Of a stretch of 64,000 nt of DNA, positions 32,460-42,086 are shown piece after piece. Position numbers and translations under genes: made by a program. Source of the stretch: Neomesorhizobium albiziae. GTDB lineage: Bacteria; Pseudomonadota; Alphaproteobacteria; Rhizobiales; Rhizobiaceae. Under the pieces are notes generated by a model that was given only the letters and a program-made list of their open reading frames with translations, had not been told where the DNA came from and ran no database searches. Numbering within the stretch: the first letter of the stretch is position 1; each line of letters begins with the position of its first letter. The stretch is taken from NCBI RefSeq assembly GCF_900114255.1, contig NZ_FOSL01000023.1:1-64000 (forward strand), read 5' to 3'.

Positions 32460-34442
32460 TCAGGCCGCTTTGGCGAGGCGCTTGCGCCGCAGATCCGGCG
32501 GCACCGCCTCGTCCATCAGCATGGCGAGGGCTGCCTCGAAGGTCATCGATTCCTGGTCGCGCGAGCCCAGCCGCCTTACGTTGACGGTGCCTTCCTCCGC
32601 TTCGCGCTTGCCGCAGACGAGGATCACCGGAACTTTCGCCAGCGAATGCTCGCGAACCTTGTAGTTGATCTTCTCGTTGCGAAGGTCGACCTGTGCGAGG
32701 AGTCCGGCGCGCTTCAGCCGTTCGGTGACCTTTACGGCGTAGTCGTCAGCTTCCGAGGTGATGGTGGCGACGACGACCTGGACCGGTGCGAACCATAGCG
32801 GAAAATGGCCAGCGTAGTTCTCGATCAGGATACCGAGGAAACGCTCCATCGAACCGCAGATGGCGCGATGCACCATCACCGGCTGCTTCTTTTCCGAATC
32901 CGAGCCGATGTAGAAGGCGCCAAAGCGTTCGGGCAGGTTGAAATCGATCTGCGTGGTGCCGCACTGCCATTCGCGACCGATCGCGTCCTTCAGCACGTAC
33001 TCGAACTTCGGCCCGTAGAAGGCGCCCTCACCCGGATTGATGGACGTCTTGATCCGGCCTTCGGACTGCGCCTCGATGGTCTGCAGCACCCCTTGCATGA
33101 TCTGTTCGGCATGATCCCATGCTTCGTCGGATCCGACGCGTTTTTCCGGCCGCGTCGAGAGCTTCACGCTGATCTCGTGGAAGCCGAAATCGGCGTAGGT
33201 CGACAGGATCAGATCGTTGATGCGCAGGCATTCCGCAGCGAGTTGTTCCTCGGTGCAGAAGATGTGCGCGTCATCCTGCGTGAAGCCGCGCACCCGCATC
33301 AGCCCATGCAGCGCGCCTGACGGCTCGTAGCGGTGCACATTGCCGAATTCGGCAAGCTTGACCGGCAGTTCGCGGTAGGACTTCAGGCCATGCTTGAATA
33401 TCTGCACATGGCCGGGGCAGTTCATCGGCTTCAGCGCAAAGACCCGGTCGTCGTCGGTATCGTCGCCTGCGACTGTCACCTTGAACATGGCATCGCGATA
33501 CCAGCCCCAGTGGCCAGACGTCTCCCACAACGATTTGTCGAGAACCTGCGGTGCGTTGACTTCCTGATAGCCCTGCTCGTCGAGGCGGCGGCGCATGTAG
33601 GAGACCAGGTTCTGGAACATCTTCCAGCCCTTGGCATGCCAGAACACGACGCCGGGCCCCTCCTCCTGGAAATGAAACAAGTCCATCTCGCGGCCGAGCT
33701 TGCGGTGATCACGCTTCTCCGCCTCCTCCAGCATGTGGAGATAGGCGTCGAGCTGCGCCTGATCGACCCAGGCGGTGCCGTAGATGCGCGTCAACATCGG
33801 ATTGTTGCTGTCTCCGCGCCAATAGGCGCCGGCCACCTTCATCAGCTTGAAGGCGTTGCCGATCTGGCCGGTCGAGGCCATGTGCGGGCCGCGGCAGAGA
33901 TCGAACCATTCGCCCTGCGCATAGATCTTGAGATCCTGATCTTCAGGAATGGCTTCGATCAGTTGAAGCTTGTAGGCCTCGCCCTTGTCGCGGAACACCT
34001 GCTTGGCCTTATCGCGCGACCAGATCTCTTTGGTGAACGGCTTGTTGCGGCCGATGATTTCCCGCATCTTCTTCTCGATGACGGGAAAATCCTCCGGCGT
34101 GAAGGGCTCGTTGCGGGCGAAGTCGTAATAAAAACCGTTCTCGATTACCGGGCCGATCGTCACCTGGGTTCCCGGCCACAATTCCTGCACCGCTTCGGCG
34201 AGCACGTGCGCTGCGTCGTGGCGGATCAGCTCCAGTGCGCGAGGATCGTCACGGGTGACGATCTCGACCTTGCCGGATTTTTGCAGCGGATCGGAAAGGT
34301 CGCGGATTTCGCCGTCGATTGCCAGCGCCACGGCCTTCTTGGCGAGCGACTTGGAGATCGATTCGGCGAGTTGGGCACCGGTCATCGCCGCGTCGTAGGA
34401 GCGGACGGAACCATCGGGAAATGTCAGGGAAACATCGGGCAT
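32460..34442 (-). CDS. thrS: Threonyl-tRNA synthetase
   Basis: The enzyme charges tRNA-Thr. It has 660 residues with the standard order: an N-terminal TGS domain (about 1-65, [14 protein letters not shown]), an editing-type domain (to about 240), the class II catalytic domain (the zinc cysteine in [10 protein letters not shown]) and the anticodon-binding domain ([12 protein letters not shown] onward). The class II motif 2 region is near [20 protein letters not shown]. It ends in a strong hairpin and lies 176 bases downstream of yidD. Confidence 0.97.
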   Translation of the reverse strand: MPDVSLTFPDGSVRSYDAAMTGAQLAESISKSLAKKAVALAIDGEIRDLSDPLQKSGKVEIVTRDDPRALELIRHDAAHVLAEAVQELWPGTQVTIGPVIENGFYYDFARNEPFTPEDFPVIEKKMREIIGRNKPFTKEIWSRDKAKQVFRDKGEAYKLQLIEAIPEDQDLKIYAQGEWFDLCRGPHMASTGQIGNAFKLMKVAGAYWRGDSNNPMLTRIYGTAWVDQAQLDAYLHMLEEAEKRDHRKLGREMDLFHFQEEGPGVVFWHAKGWKMFQNLVSYMRRRLDEQGYQEVNAPQVLDKSLWETSGHWGWYRDAMFKVTVAGDDTDDDRVFALKPMNCPGHVQIFKHGLKSYRELPVKLAEFGNVHRYEPSGALHGLMRVRGFTQDDAHIFCTEEQLAAECLRINDLILSTYADFGFHEISVKLSTRPEKRVGSDEAWDHAEQIMQGVLQTIEAQSEGRIKTSINPGEGAFYGPKFEYVLKDAIGREWQCGTTQIDFNLPERFGAFYIGSDSEKKQPVMVHRAICGSMERFLGILIENYAGHFPLWFAPVQVVVATITSEADDYAVKVTERLKRAGLLAQVDLRNEKINYKVREHSLAKVPVILVCGKREAEEGTVNVRRLGSRDQESMTFEAALAMLMDEAVPPDLRRKRLAKAA

Positions 34443-34558
34443 TCTCTACTCCTATCCAGTCCCGCAAACGAGCGCGGGTGGTGATAGCCGGCGAGTCCGG
34501 CAGGCGAGGTCTTTTATTGGCAGTTTTTTGCTTCGTAAAGCGGCAGATAAACTCAGTT

Positions 34559-34577
34559 GGCTTTCGTTGCGAAAGCC
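34559..34577 (-). other. Perfect hairpin between yidD and thrS
   Basis: GGCTTTC and GAAAGCC flank the loop GTTGC, a perfect seven-pair stem. Read on the minus strand it is downstream of yidD and before thrS. It could terminate yidD or regulate thrS; no T-run follows directly. Confidence 0.35.
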
Positions 34578-34618
34578 GACCTCGGACGTTTAGCTTAGAT
34601 GACAGCAGGTTGGCACAG

Positions 34619-34984
34619 TCAGGCCCTGCGCTTCTTGCCGATGTGCCAGTAGCGCCAGGGCAGGAACCAGCGATAGCGGGCGTCGAGGCGCTCCGGCACA
34701 TTGTCGATGCCGTGAGTGCCACCGGGACCGCAGCGCATCACCCGGAAAAGGCCCATCCAGCCGCCGGGCCACAGCCCGTGGCGGGCGATCGCCTCATAAG
34801 CATATTCCGAGCAGGTCGGCATGTGGCGGCAGGAATTGCCGATGAAGCCAGACAGGGTCAATTGATAAAGGCGCACGAACGCGGTTCCGAACACACGGCC
34901 GGGCGTCTTGCGCCATGGACCCGGCCAGTTGCGGCTGCGCGCAACCGGCCGCACAGGGTGCGCGTGCTCCTGGTCGCGGCTCAT
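34619..34984 (-). CDS. yidD: Membrane protein insertion efficiency factor YidD
   Basis: A 121-residue member of the YidD family, which assists YidC-dependent insertion of membrane proteins. Its signature is CRHMPTCSEYAYEAIARHG, with LYQLTLSGFIG before it and GGWMGLFRVMRCGPGGTHGI after it. The start at 34984 gives a length typical of alphaproteobacterial members; the frame could extend to a TTG at 35029. The gene is usually next to rpmH and rnpA, but here it is beside thrS. Confidence 0.9.
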   Translation of the reverse strand: MSRDQEHAHPVRPVARSRNWPGPWRKTPGRVFGTAFVRLYQLTLSGFIGNSCRHMPTCSEYAYEAIARHGLWPGGWMGLFRVMRCGPGGTHGIDNVPERLDARYRWFLPWRYWHIGKKRRA

Positions 34985-35325
34985 CTCCCAAAAGTCCGGT
35001 TCGGATCGGTCATTCCCAATAGATGTCAATTCGAAGCGTCATGCGCAACAAGACGCTCAATTCAACCAGGCTTTCACAGGTCAGGCTGACGGCCGACCCG
35101 CGGAACCGATCCGGTCCTGCCGTCCCGTCGCCACCGTTCAGGCGGCCTGAAGCCATTGCGGGTCGTCTCGCCGGTCCGCTGGAATGTCACGATGCGGATC
35201 ACATCCGCGAATATTCCGGTCAGCTCAAACATTGTGCCGATCTCCTTCCGCGATGGATTAGACCGCCACTGGCTTGATCGCTCAAACGAGTATAATTTCC
35301 GCGTCGAATAACTTGAGGTTATGCG
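34985..35325. other. Intergenic region between yidD and the LysR pseudogene
   Basis: About 340 bases with no conserved gene. It contains a possible small minus-strand ORF (35074-35232, listed separately) and must hold the promoters of yidD and the LysR gene. No riboswitch or RNA gene was recognised. Confidence 0.4.
35074..35232 (-). CDS. Possible 52-residue small protein
   Basis: ATG at 35232 has an excellent AAGGAGAT site eight bases upstream and opens a 52-codon frame (begins MFELTGIFADVIRIVTFQRT, then an Arg/Gly/Pro-rich tail). The first 20 residues could form an amphipathic helix, while the basic tail looks like frameshifted or non-coding sequence. No family was recognised. The ribosome-binding site is the main evidence. 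Confidence 0.3.
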   Translation of the reverse strand: MFELTGIFADVIRIVTFQRTGETTRNGFRPPERWRRDGRTGSVPRVGRQPDL

Positions 35326-36223
35326 ATGAAGCGTGGACGCCTACCGCTGACGGCACTTCGAAGCTTCGAGGCGGCTGGGCGTCATCTGAGTTTCAGCAAG
35401 GCAGCGGAAGAACTCTTTGTCTCGCAAGCGGCGATCAGCAGGCAGATCCGCGAGCTGGAGGGTTTTCTCGGCCGGCCGCTGTTCGACCGGCTCCACCGCC
35501 GGGTCGCTCTCACCGATGCCGGCCAGAACCTGCTCACACAGTTGACCATAAGCTTCGACGACATCGACCGGCGGCTGTCCGCAATTGCGGGTGCGCCCGT
35601 GGACAATGTGGTCAAGGTCAGCGCCGAACCCTCTTTCGCCGCCTGCTGGCTGGTCCCCCGCCTATTCGCGTTTCGTCAGCTGCGGCCGGATATCGACATT
35701 GCCATCGACGTCGATCCGCGGCTGGTCGAGTTTCGCACCCATGAAGCGGAGTTAGCGCTGCGCAAAAGACAGGTCGTGGCCAAGAACGGAAGCGGAGTTT
35801 CTCGCAGCGGTTGTCGATTCACCGGTACTCTCGCCCGCTTTGCTCACCTCCGGCCCGCCCCTGAAAAGGCCGGACGATCTCAGGCACTACACCCTGCTGC
35901 ACGAGGAAAACCGCCAAGGATGGACGCGCTGGTTCGAGGCTGCCGGTCTGGAAGGAACTGTTCCCGAGCGCGGGCCGATGCTGGCAGATGCCGCGCTGTC
36001 GAAACAGGCCGCCATGCTCGGCCACGGCGTGGCGCTTGGCGATCTGCTCTTGGTCGCCGACGAGTTGCGCGACGGAAGGCTGGTGAGGCCGTTCGAAACA
36101 ACGGTCGTTTCAGGTGCCTACTGGCTTGTGTGCGGGAGCTTCGAACGGCTCAGCGAACCGGCACGCGCATTTGCTGACTGGATCAGGAGCGAATTTGCGA
36201 TGGCGAGCGCTGAACAGCGATAA
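35326..36223 (+). pseudogene. Frameshifted LysR-family regulator (GcvA-like)
   Basis: Two frames together give a full LysR protein of about 298 residues. The first frame (35326 to about 35765) encodes the N-terminal helix-turn-helix (LPLTALRSFEAAGRHLSFSK, then AAEELFVSQAAISRQIRELE) and the start of the ligand domain up to EAELALR. The family sequence then continues in the next frame, with RSWPRTEAEFLAAVVDSPVL and LLTSGPPLKRPDDLRHYTLL, to the stop codon at 36223. The break lies near 35763-35785. It resembles GcvA-type regulators, but nothing supports glycine-gene control here. A sequencing error would restore an intact gene. Confidence 0.8.
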
Positions 36224-36240
36224 GCCTGCTGAACAGGGAC

Positions 36241-36687
36241 CTAAGCAGCTTCTTCCGCGCGTTTTTTCTCGATCTGGCCGATGGCATCGACGACCGCATC
36301 GAAGGTGAGCATGGTCGAGGCGTGGCGTGCCTTGTAGTCGCGCACCGGCTCCAGATACTTCAGGTCGTCGAAACGGCCTTGCGGCGGCGCGCCGTTCTCC
36401 TTCAGCATTTTCAACATGATCTCGCGGACCGCCCGCAATTCTTCAGCACTGGCGCCTACCACGTGCAGGGACATGATCGAGGATGACGCCTGGCCGAGCG
36501 CGCAGGCCTTCACATCATGGGCAAAGTCGGTGACGACGCCGTTCTCCATCTTTAGATCAACGGTTACCGTCGAGCCGCAGAGTTTGGAGTGTGCCCTGGC
36601 CGTCGCGTCCGGATTATCAAGACGGCCGATCCGCTTGATATTGCCGGCAAAACCAAGAATTTTCGCGTTGTAGACGTCGTCTATCAT
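36241..36687 (-). CDS. NifU/IscU-like iron-sulfur scaffold protein
   Basis: A 148-residue protein of the NifU N-terminal/IscU family, which scaffolds [2Fe-2S] clusters. It retains Cys37 (KLCGST) and Cys62 (KACALG). The Asp that normally follows the first Cys-Gly is Ser39, and the third cysteine is missing: the C-terminal site reads ARHAS, with His122 kept and Ala123 in place of cysteine. It may bind clusters differently or have another role. It is convergent with the LysR pseudogene and divergent from folE. Confidence 0.85.
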   Translation of the reverse strand: MIDDVYNAKILGFAGNIKRIGRLDNPDATARAHSKLCGSTVTVDLKMENGVVTDFAHDVKACALGQASSSIMSLHVVGASAEELRAVREIMLKMLKENGAPPQGRFDDLKYLEPVRDYKARHASTMLTFDAVVDAIGQIEKKRAEEAA

Positions 36688-36916
36688 TATTTTCCAGTCC
36701 GTCGCCGCCGGACGAACAACGATTGCCGCCAGCGCATCTTTTAATCGCGTCGTCTAGCAATATATAATGCTGGTGTTTTGGGAACGGCAAGGCGACTGGC
36801 GCATCCAACGTCCCGGAACCACGTCACGCCGCTTCGGGCCGTTAATACGGGCGATCCCACAGAGGCTGTGTCCGTTCAACTTGTTCCTCCATCGAGTGGA
36901 ACTACGGGAGACACCT

Positions 36917-37552
36917 ATGGACGCCGTTATCAAGAATTTTCCTCGAGCCGAAGATGGGCAGGCGCTGGACATAAAGCGCCCGACACAGGCCGAGGTGGAG
37001 GCCGCTGTACGCACGCTGTTGTTGTGGACAGGCGACAATCCTGATCGCGAAGGGCTGAAGGACACGCCACGCCGCGTGGCGAAAGCTTATCGCGAGTTGT
37101 TTGGCGGCTATGGGCAGGATCCGGCCACCGAGCTTGGCCGGACCTTCGAGGAAGTCGCCGGTTACGACGATATGGTCTTGGTGAAGGACATCAAGTTCCA
37201 CTCGCATTGCGAGCACCACATGGTGCCGATCATCGGCCGGGCCCACGTCGGCTACCTGCCCGACGGGCGCGTTGTCGGCCTTTCCAAGATCGCCCGGGTG
37301 GTGGATATCTTCGCGCACCGGCTGCAAACGCAGGAAGCGATGACGGCGCAGATTGCCGGCGTCATCCAGGACGTGCTAAATCCGCGCGGCGTTGCCGTGA
37401 TGATCGAGGCCGAGCATATGTGCATGGCCATGCGCGGCATCCGCAAACAGGGGTCGACCACCCTCACCTCCACCTTCACCGGCAGCTTCAAGGACAACCC
37501 CGAAGAGCAGATCCGGTTCGTAACCATGGTGCGGGACGGCAATCGGGGCTGA
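36917..37552 (+). CDS. folE: GTP cyclohydrolase I
   Basis: The enzyme converts GTP to dihydroneopterin triphosphate, the first step to folate and pterins. It is 211 residues with zinc and catalytic motifs [11 protein letters not shown] and [19 protein letters not shown]. The start at 36917 follows GGGAG. The hisI gene begins 37 bases after the stop codon, so folE-hisI is probably one operon. Confidence 0.96.
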   Translation: MDAVIKNFPRAEDGQALDIKRPTQAEVEAAVRTLLLWTGDNPDREGLKDTPRRVAKAYRELFGGYGQDPATELGRTFEEVAGYDDMVLVKDIKFHSHCEHHMVPIIGRAHVGYLPDGRVVGLSKIARVVDIFAHRLQTQEAMTAQIAGVIQDVLNPRGVAVMIEAEHMCMAMRGIRKQGSTTLTSTFTGSFKDNPEEQIRFVTMVRDGNRG

Positions 37553-37589
37553 GAGCCTCGCCGGTCCCGTCTCGACAAGGACCGGCCAG

Positions 37590-38048
37590 ATGTCCCCGAT
37601 CGAATTTCCGAAATCCCCGACTGACAAAAAGGTGCTCGAAGAGGGCAACGTTTTTTCGCCGCGCTTTGACGCCAACGGGCTCGTCACGGCCGTCGTCACC
37701 GACGCCGGCGACGGAATGCTCCTGATGGTAGCACACATGAATGCGGAAGCGCTTGCCCTCACGCTGGAGACCGGGGTCGCGCATTATTGGTCGCGGTCGC
37801 GCGGCAGGCTTTGGAAAAAAGGCGAAACATCCGGCAATGTGCAGAATGTCACGGAACTCAGGACCGATTGCGATCAGGATACAATTTGGCTGCGTGTAAA
37901 TGTCTCAGGGCATGATGCAACTTGCCATACCGGGAGACGTTCATGCTTTTATAGGACGCTGGAACTGAAAGAAGGTGTTGCAACGCTTCGCGCTGACGAA
38001 AGCACTCCGCTTTTCGATACCGCAGAAGTCTATCGTGACGATCGGTGA
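37590..38048 (+). CDS. hisI: Phosphoribosyl-AMP cyclohydrolase
   Basis: This enzyme hydrolyses the purine ring of phosphoribosyl-AMP, the third step of histidine biosynthesis. It is a stand-alone 152-residue HisI, without a fused HisE domain. Motifs are [20 protein letters not shown], the [20 protein letters not shown] segment, [11 protein letters not shown] and the Zn-ligand [11 protein letters not shown]. It follows folE closely. Confidence 0.95.
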   Translation: MSPIEFPKSPTDKKVLEEGNVFSPRFDANGLVTAVVTDAGDGMLLMVAHMNAEALALTLETGVAHYWSRSRGRLWKKGETSGNVQNVTELRTDCDQDTIWLRVNVSGHDATCHTGRRSCFYRTLELKEGVATLRADESTPLFDTAEVYRDDR

Positions 38049-38088
38049 ACCATTTCCGACACTGAGACCTCACAGATTCACTATTTTG

Positions 38089-38106
38089 ATACGGCAAGCG
38101 CCGTAT
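38089..38106 (+). terminator. Possible terminator after hisI
   Basis: ATACGGC and GCCGTAT form a perfect seven-pair stem around AAGC, and ATTTT follows a few bases later. It may terminate folE-hisI transcription 41 bases after the hisI stop codon. The stem is short, so this is a moderate call. Confidence 0.4.
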
Positions 38107-38134
38107 ACGGATTTTGGGACAAGGGAGTTATGTG

Positions 38135-39103
38135 ATGCTCGATTGGGCGTCCATACGTGGCAGGCCTGACATGCGGGAGATGAAGGATTTCTCTTCCGAC
38201 GGCGCACCACGACCCAAACCTCAGAAAAAGACCGGCATTTCACTGGCTCTCGGCGGCGGGGCAGCGCGCGGGTGGGCCCATATTGGCGTGCTGCGCGCGC
38301 TTGACGAGGCCGGCATCGAAATCAGCATGATCGCCGGCACCTCGATTGGCGCATTGGTTGGCGGCTGTTATCTCGCCGGCAAGCTCGACCAGCTCGAAGA
38401 GTTCGCGCGAAGCCTGACAAGGCGCCGCATTTTCGGCCTGCTCGATATCAATCTCGGCGGCAGCGGCCTGTTCGGTGGCATGAAGCTGAACTCGCGCATG
38501 CAGGAACACATGCAAGGCGTACGATTCGAGGACCTGGCGAAACCCTTCATCTGCATCGCCACGGAAGTGCGCACTGGCCATGAGATCTGGCTGACGGAAG
38601 GCTCGCTGATCACTGCGATGAGGGCTTCCTATGCCCTGCCCGGCGTGTTCGAACCGGTCAGCGCCAACGGCCGCGTGCTGGTCGACGGCGCCTTGGTCAA
38701 CCCGGTGCCGGTATCGGTGCTGCGCGCCTACGAGCAGCCGTTGGTGGTCGCTGTGAACCTGCACTACGACCTTTTCGGCCGCGCGGCCGTCATAAAGCAC
38801 AGCGCCGGCGAGCTAGTGATGCAGAAGGATGCAACACCCGGCACGCATCACGACCCACACGCCACGGCGCAGGGAACCCGCCTTGGCGTCACGGGCGTCA
38901 TGGTAGAGGCGTTCAACATCATTCAGGACCGCATTTCGCGGGCCAGACTCGCGGGCGACCCGCCCGATCTCTCGCTGCAGCCGAAGCTCGGCCACATCGG
39001 TCTTTCGGAATTCCACCGCGCCGACGAGGCGATACAGGTCGGTTACGAGGTCACCAAATCGCAGATCGGTGAATTGACGCGCCTGCAATCCGTGCTTGGC
39101 TGA
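38135..39103 (+). CDS. Patatin-like phospholipase
   Basis: A 322-residue patatin-domain lipid acyl hydrolase (RssA/YchK-like). The oxyanion loop is LALGGGAARGWAHIGVL, the nucleophile motif is GTSIGALVGG with Ser70, and the catalytic aspartate is in VDGALVNPVP, Asp184. The N-terminal 30 residues are charged and without a signal peptide, so it is probably cytosolic. AAGGGAG sits eight bases before the ATG at 38135, which decides this start. The lipid substrate is unknown. Confidence 0.9.
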   Translation: MLDWASIRGRPDMREMKDFSSDGAPRPKPQKKTGISLALGGGAARGWAHIGVLRALDEAGIEISMIAGTSIGALVGGCYLAGKLDQLEEFARSLTRRRIFGLLDINLGGSGLFGGMKLNSRMQEHMQGVRFEDLAKPFICIATEVRTGHEIWLTEGSLITAMRASYALPGVFEPVSANGRVLVDGALVNPVPVSVLRAYEQPLVVAVNLHYDLFGRAAVIKHSAGELVMQKDATPGTHHDPHATAQGTRLGVTGVMVEAFNIIQDRISRARLAGDPPDLSLQPKLGHIGLSEFHRADEAIQVGYEVTKSQIGELTRLQSVLG

Positions 39104-39112
39104 GCGGACGCT

Positions 39113-40894
39113 TCAGGCGGCAGCCGCGTCGACGATGCGGAATTGTACGCTGCGCGCGCCGTTCCAGTAATTGCCGGACAGCGCACCGGCGACGTGGATG
39201 GCGCTACCCCGCCTCTTGAACAGAAAGTCGCCAAGAGGCGTTTCGGCTGCGCGGAACGCGATGGCCTGGATGCGTCCGCCTGCATCGCTTCGCAAATCGA
39301 CGCGGACGTGGCCAGCGCCGACCGGACGTGCGTCGATCAGATGATGGCGCGGCAGCACCAGAACCGGCGGCGGATATCCCTGGCCGAACGGACCGACCTT
39401 CTCCAGCGCATCCAGCATATCCTGCGTGGCGCCCTCCGCAGCAAGCGCGGCGTCGATCTTCAGGCTCTCTTCGTTGCGCAAGCGAAAGACGTCAGCGGCG
39501 GCGCGTTCTTCGAAAAAGGCCCGCAAAGCGCCGAGATTTTCACGCGCTACAGTGATGCCGGCGGCCATCGCATGACCGCCGCCCTTGACGATCAGGCCCT
39601 TTTCCGCAGCTTCGCGCACGAGCCGGCCGAGATCGAACCCTGAAACCGAGCGGCCTGAACCGGTGCCCGTTCCGTTAGGGTTGAAGGCGACGGCGAATGC
39701 TGGGCGCCGGGCGTGATCCTTGAGCCGCGAGGCCAGTAGGCCGACAATGCCCGGATGCCAGGTTTCGCTGGCGGTCACCACAACCGCCGGACCGGGTCCG
39801 CCCAGCATTTCGGCGTCCGCTTCGGCACGCGCCTCGGCCAACATCTCCTGCTCCATCAGCTGGCGCTCCTGATTCAGCCGGTCGAGCGTCTCGGCGATCT
39901 TGTCGGCTTCGACTGGATCATCGGTGGCGAGCATGCGGCTGCCCAGGCCGGCGTCGCCGATGCGACCGCCAGCATTGATGCGCGGACCGATCAGAAAGGC
40001 CAGGTGGAAGGTGTTGATGGGCTCGCCAATGCGCGATACGCGGGCGAGTGCCGCCAGCCCCGGATTGTGCTGCTGGCGCAGCATCTGCAGGCCCTTGATT
40101 ACGAAGGCGCGGTTGACGCCCGTCAGCGGCACGACATCGCAAACAGTCGCCAACGCGACCAGATCGAGCAAGGTGAGGAGATCGAACGGCGTGCCGAAAT
40201 TCCGCTCGCGCAGCAGTTTCGCCACGCGCACCAAGGTCAGGAAAACAACGCCGGCAGCACACAGATGGCCCTGCCCCGACAGATCGTCCTCGCGGTTGGG
40301 ATTGACGACCGGCACGCCTTCCGGCAACGCGCCGCCGACCTGATGATGGTCCAGAACAACCACGTCGGCGCCGGCGTCACGCGCAGCCGCGATGGAGGAG
40401 GCACTGTTAGTGCCGCAATCGACGGTGACGATCAGTTGCACGCCGCGCGAGACAAGTTCGCGCATGGCTTCGGGATTGGGACCGTAACCCTCGAAAATAC
40501 GATCCGGGATGTAGATTTCGGAGATAAGTCCGAAATGCGCAAGGAAACGCTTCAAAAGTGCCGAGGAAGCTGCGCCATCGACATCGTAGTCGCCGAAGAT
40601 CGCTACTTTCTGCCGCTGCACGATCGCATCGGCAATGCGCGCAGCGGCGGCATCCATATCGGTCAACGACGCGGGATTCGGCAACAGATCGCGAATGGTC
40701 GGATCGAGGAAGCGCTCGGTTTCTTCCGAATTGACGCCGCGGCCGGCGAGCACGCGGGCGACAAGATCGGAGACGCCGTGGCCCTGGGCGATCGCGAGTG
40801 CCGCGATCTCCTGCCGTTCGGTCAACCTGTGTTCCCACGAAAGACCGGTTGCCGACTGCCTTACGTCTAGGAAGAAGCGCCTGTCTGCGCTCAT
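39113..40894 (-). CDS. recJ: Single-stranded-DNA-specific exonuclease RecJ
   Basis: A 593-residue 5'-3' exonuclease used in recombination and repair. Motif I is GDYDVDGAASSA (about residues 101-112) and the DHH motif is VVVLDHHQVGG (residues 182-184). Further DHH family elements include INAGGRIGDAG and the C-terminal DHHA1 segment GGGHAMAAGITV. It follows glpX by 67 bases in the same direction. Confidence 0.95.
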   Translation of the reverse strand: MSADRRFFLDVRQSATGLSWEHRLTERQEIAALAIAQGHGVSDLVARVLAGRGVNSEETERFLDPTIRDLLPNPASLTDMDAAAARIADAIVQRQKVAIFGDYDVDGAASSALLKRFLAHFGLISEIYIPDRIFEGYGPNPEAMRELVSRGVQLIVTVDCGTNSASSIAAARDAGADVVVLDHHQVGGALPEGVPVVNPNREDDLSGQGHLCAAGVVFLTLVRVAKLLRERNFGTPFDLLTLLDLVALATVCDVVPLTGVNRAFVIKGLQMLRQQHNPGLAALARVSRIGEPINTFHLAFLIGPRINAGGRIGDAGLGSRMLATDDPVEADKIAETLDRLNQERQLMEQEMLAEARAEADAEMLGGPGPAVVVTASETWHPGIVGLLASRLKDHARRPAFAVAFNPNGTGTGSGRSVSGFDLGRLVREAAEKGLIVKGGGHAMAAGITVARENLGALRAFFEERAAADVFRLRNEESLKIDAALAAEGATQDMLDALEKVGPFGQGYPPPVLVLPRHHLIDARPVGAGHVRVDLRSDAGGRIQAIAFRAAETPLGDFLFKRRGSAIHVAGALSGNYWNGARSVQFRIVDAAAA

Positions 40895-40961
40895 GCGCCA
40901 ATCCCGCCCGAATCTACCGAACGATGTTTAGTCACATTAGCGTGGCGTAGAATAGACCGGA

Positions 40962-41942
40962 TCAGAATTTTTCCAGATCCTGGTGGCGTGCCTTGATCTC
41001 ACGCACAGTTTTCGACGAGGAACGCATGACGATGGTGTGGGTCTGGATCGAATCGCGGCCGAATTTCACCCCGGCGAGAAGATTGCCATCCGTCACACCC
41101 GTCGCGGCAAACAGCACATCGCCCTTGGCCATCTCCTCGATGCGATAGACTTTCGCGGGATCGGAAATGCCCATCTTGGCGGCGCGCACGACCTTTTCCT
41201 CAGTGTTGAGCTGGAGGCGGCCCTGCATCTGCCCGCCAATGCAGCGCAACGCGGCAGCTGCGAGCACGCCTTCCGGCGCACCGCCAATGCCGAGATAGAT
41301 GTCGATGCCGGTTTCGTCGGGATTGGTCGCGTGGATGACGCCAGCGACATCGCCGTCGCCGATCAGTCGGATCGCCGCGCCTGTGCCGCGCACTTCTTCT
41401 ATCAGGCGGGCATGGCGCGGCCGGTCGAGAATGCAGGCTGTGACCTCGGAGACCGGCACGCCCTTGGCCCTGGCCAGGCTCTCGATGTTTTCGATCGCCG
41501 GCGCGTCGATATCGACCACGCCCGCCGGATAGCCTGGACCGACGGCGATCTTTTCCATGTAGACGTCAGGCGCGTAAAGCAGGCTGCCCTTTTCGGCAAT
41601 GGCAATCACCGCCAGCGAATTGGGCAGGTTCTTGGCGCAGATCGTCGTGCCCTCGAGCGGGTCGAGCGCGATATCGACCTTGGGGCCGTCGCCCGTGCCG
41701 ACTTCCTCGCCGATGTAGAGCATCGGCGCTTCGTCGCGCTCGCCTTCGCCAATCACCACGGTGCCCCGGATCGGCAGCCGGTTGAGTTCCGAACGCATGG
41801 CATCGACCGCGACCTGATCGGCCGCCATTTCGTCACCCCGGCCGCGCAACCTCGCCGCAGCGACAGCAGCGCGTTCGGTGACGCGCACGAGTTCGAGGGT
41901 GAGAATCCGGTCGAGACCGGCCATCGCGTTTTTCGCCATCAT
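40962..41942 (-). CDS. glpX: Class II fructose-1,6-bisphosphatase
   Basis: A 326-residue GlpX-type phosphatase that converts fructose-1,6-bisphosphate to fructose-6-phosphate in gluconeogenesis. Signatures are IGEGERDEAPMLYIGEEVG, DIALDPLEGTT and IGGAPEGVLAAAALRCIGG. Three possible starts (GTG 41945, ATG 41942, ATG 41939) sit behind AGGAAA; I chose the middle ATG. It lies between hom and recJ in the minus-strand run. Confidence 0.95.
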   Translation of the reverse strand: MMAKNAMAGLDRILTLELVRVTERAAVAAARLRGRGDEMAADQVAVDAMRSELNRLPIRGTVVIGEGERDEAPMLYIGEEVGTGDGPKVDIALDPLEGTTICAKNLPNSLAVIAIAEKGSLLYAPDVYMEKIAVGPGYPAGVVDIDAPAIENIESLARAKGVPVSEVTACILDRPRHARLIEEVRGTGAAIRLIGDGDVAGVIHATNPDETGIDIYLGIGGAPEGVLAAAALRCIGGQMQGRLQLNTEEKVVRAAKMGISDPAKVYRIEEMAKGDVLFAATGVTDGNLLAGVKFGRDSIQTHTIVMRSSSKTVREIKARHQDLEKF

Positions 41943-42024
41943 CACTTTCCTGCAAAGACCAACATGCTGCGCGCGGCAACCCGCGGCGCGCCCCTTTTGT
42001 CAAAGCGATATGACAACAGCAAGA

Positions 42025-42052
42025 CCCGCGAAGGCGTTTCCGGCCTCGCGGG
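42025..42052 (-). terminator. Hairpin after hom
   Basis: CCCGCGA and TCGCGGG close a stem with an inner GGCC-type pairing, downstream of hom and ahead of glpX. No strong T-run follows on the minus strand, so termination is uncertain. Confidence 0.4.
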
Positions 42053-42086
42053 AAAATATCAATCGATTGAAGTGCTTCGGCGCTTT

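Noticed and set aside
35326-36223. LysR gene as the regulator of gcvTHP because it resembles GcvA
   Set aside because: It is 22 kb away, frameshifted, and the resemblance covers the whole GcvA-like subfamily, which has many targets.
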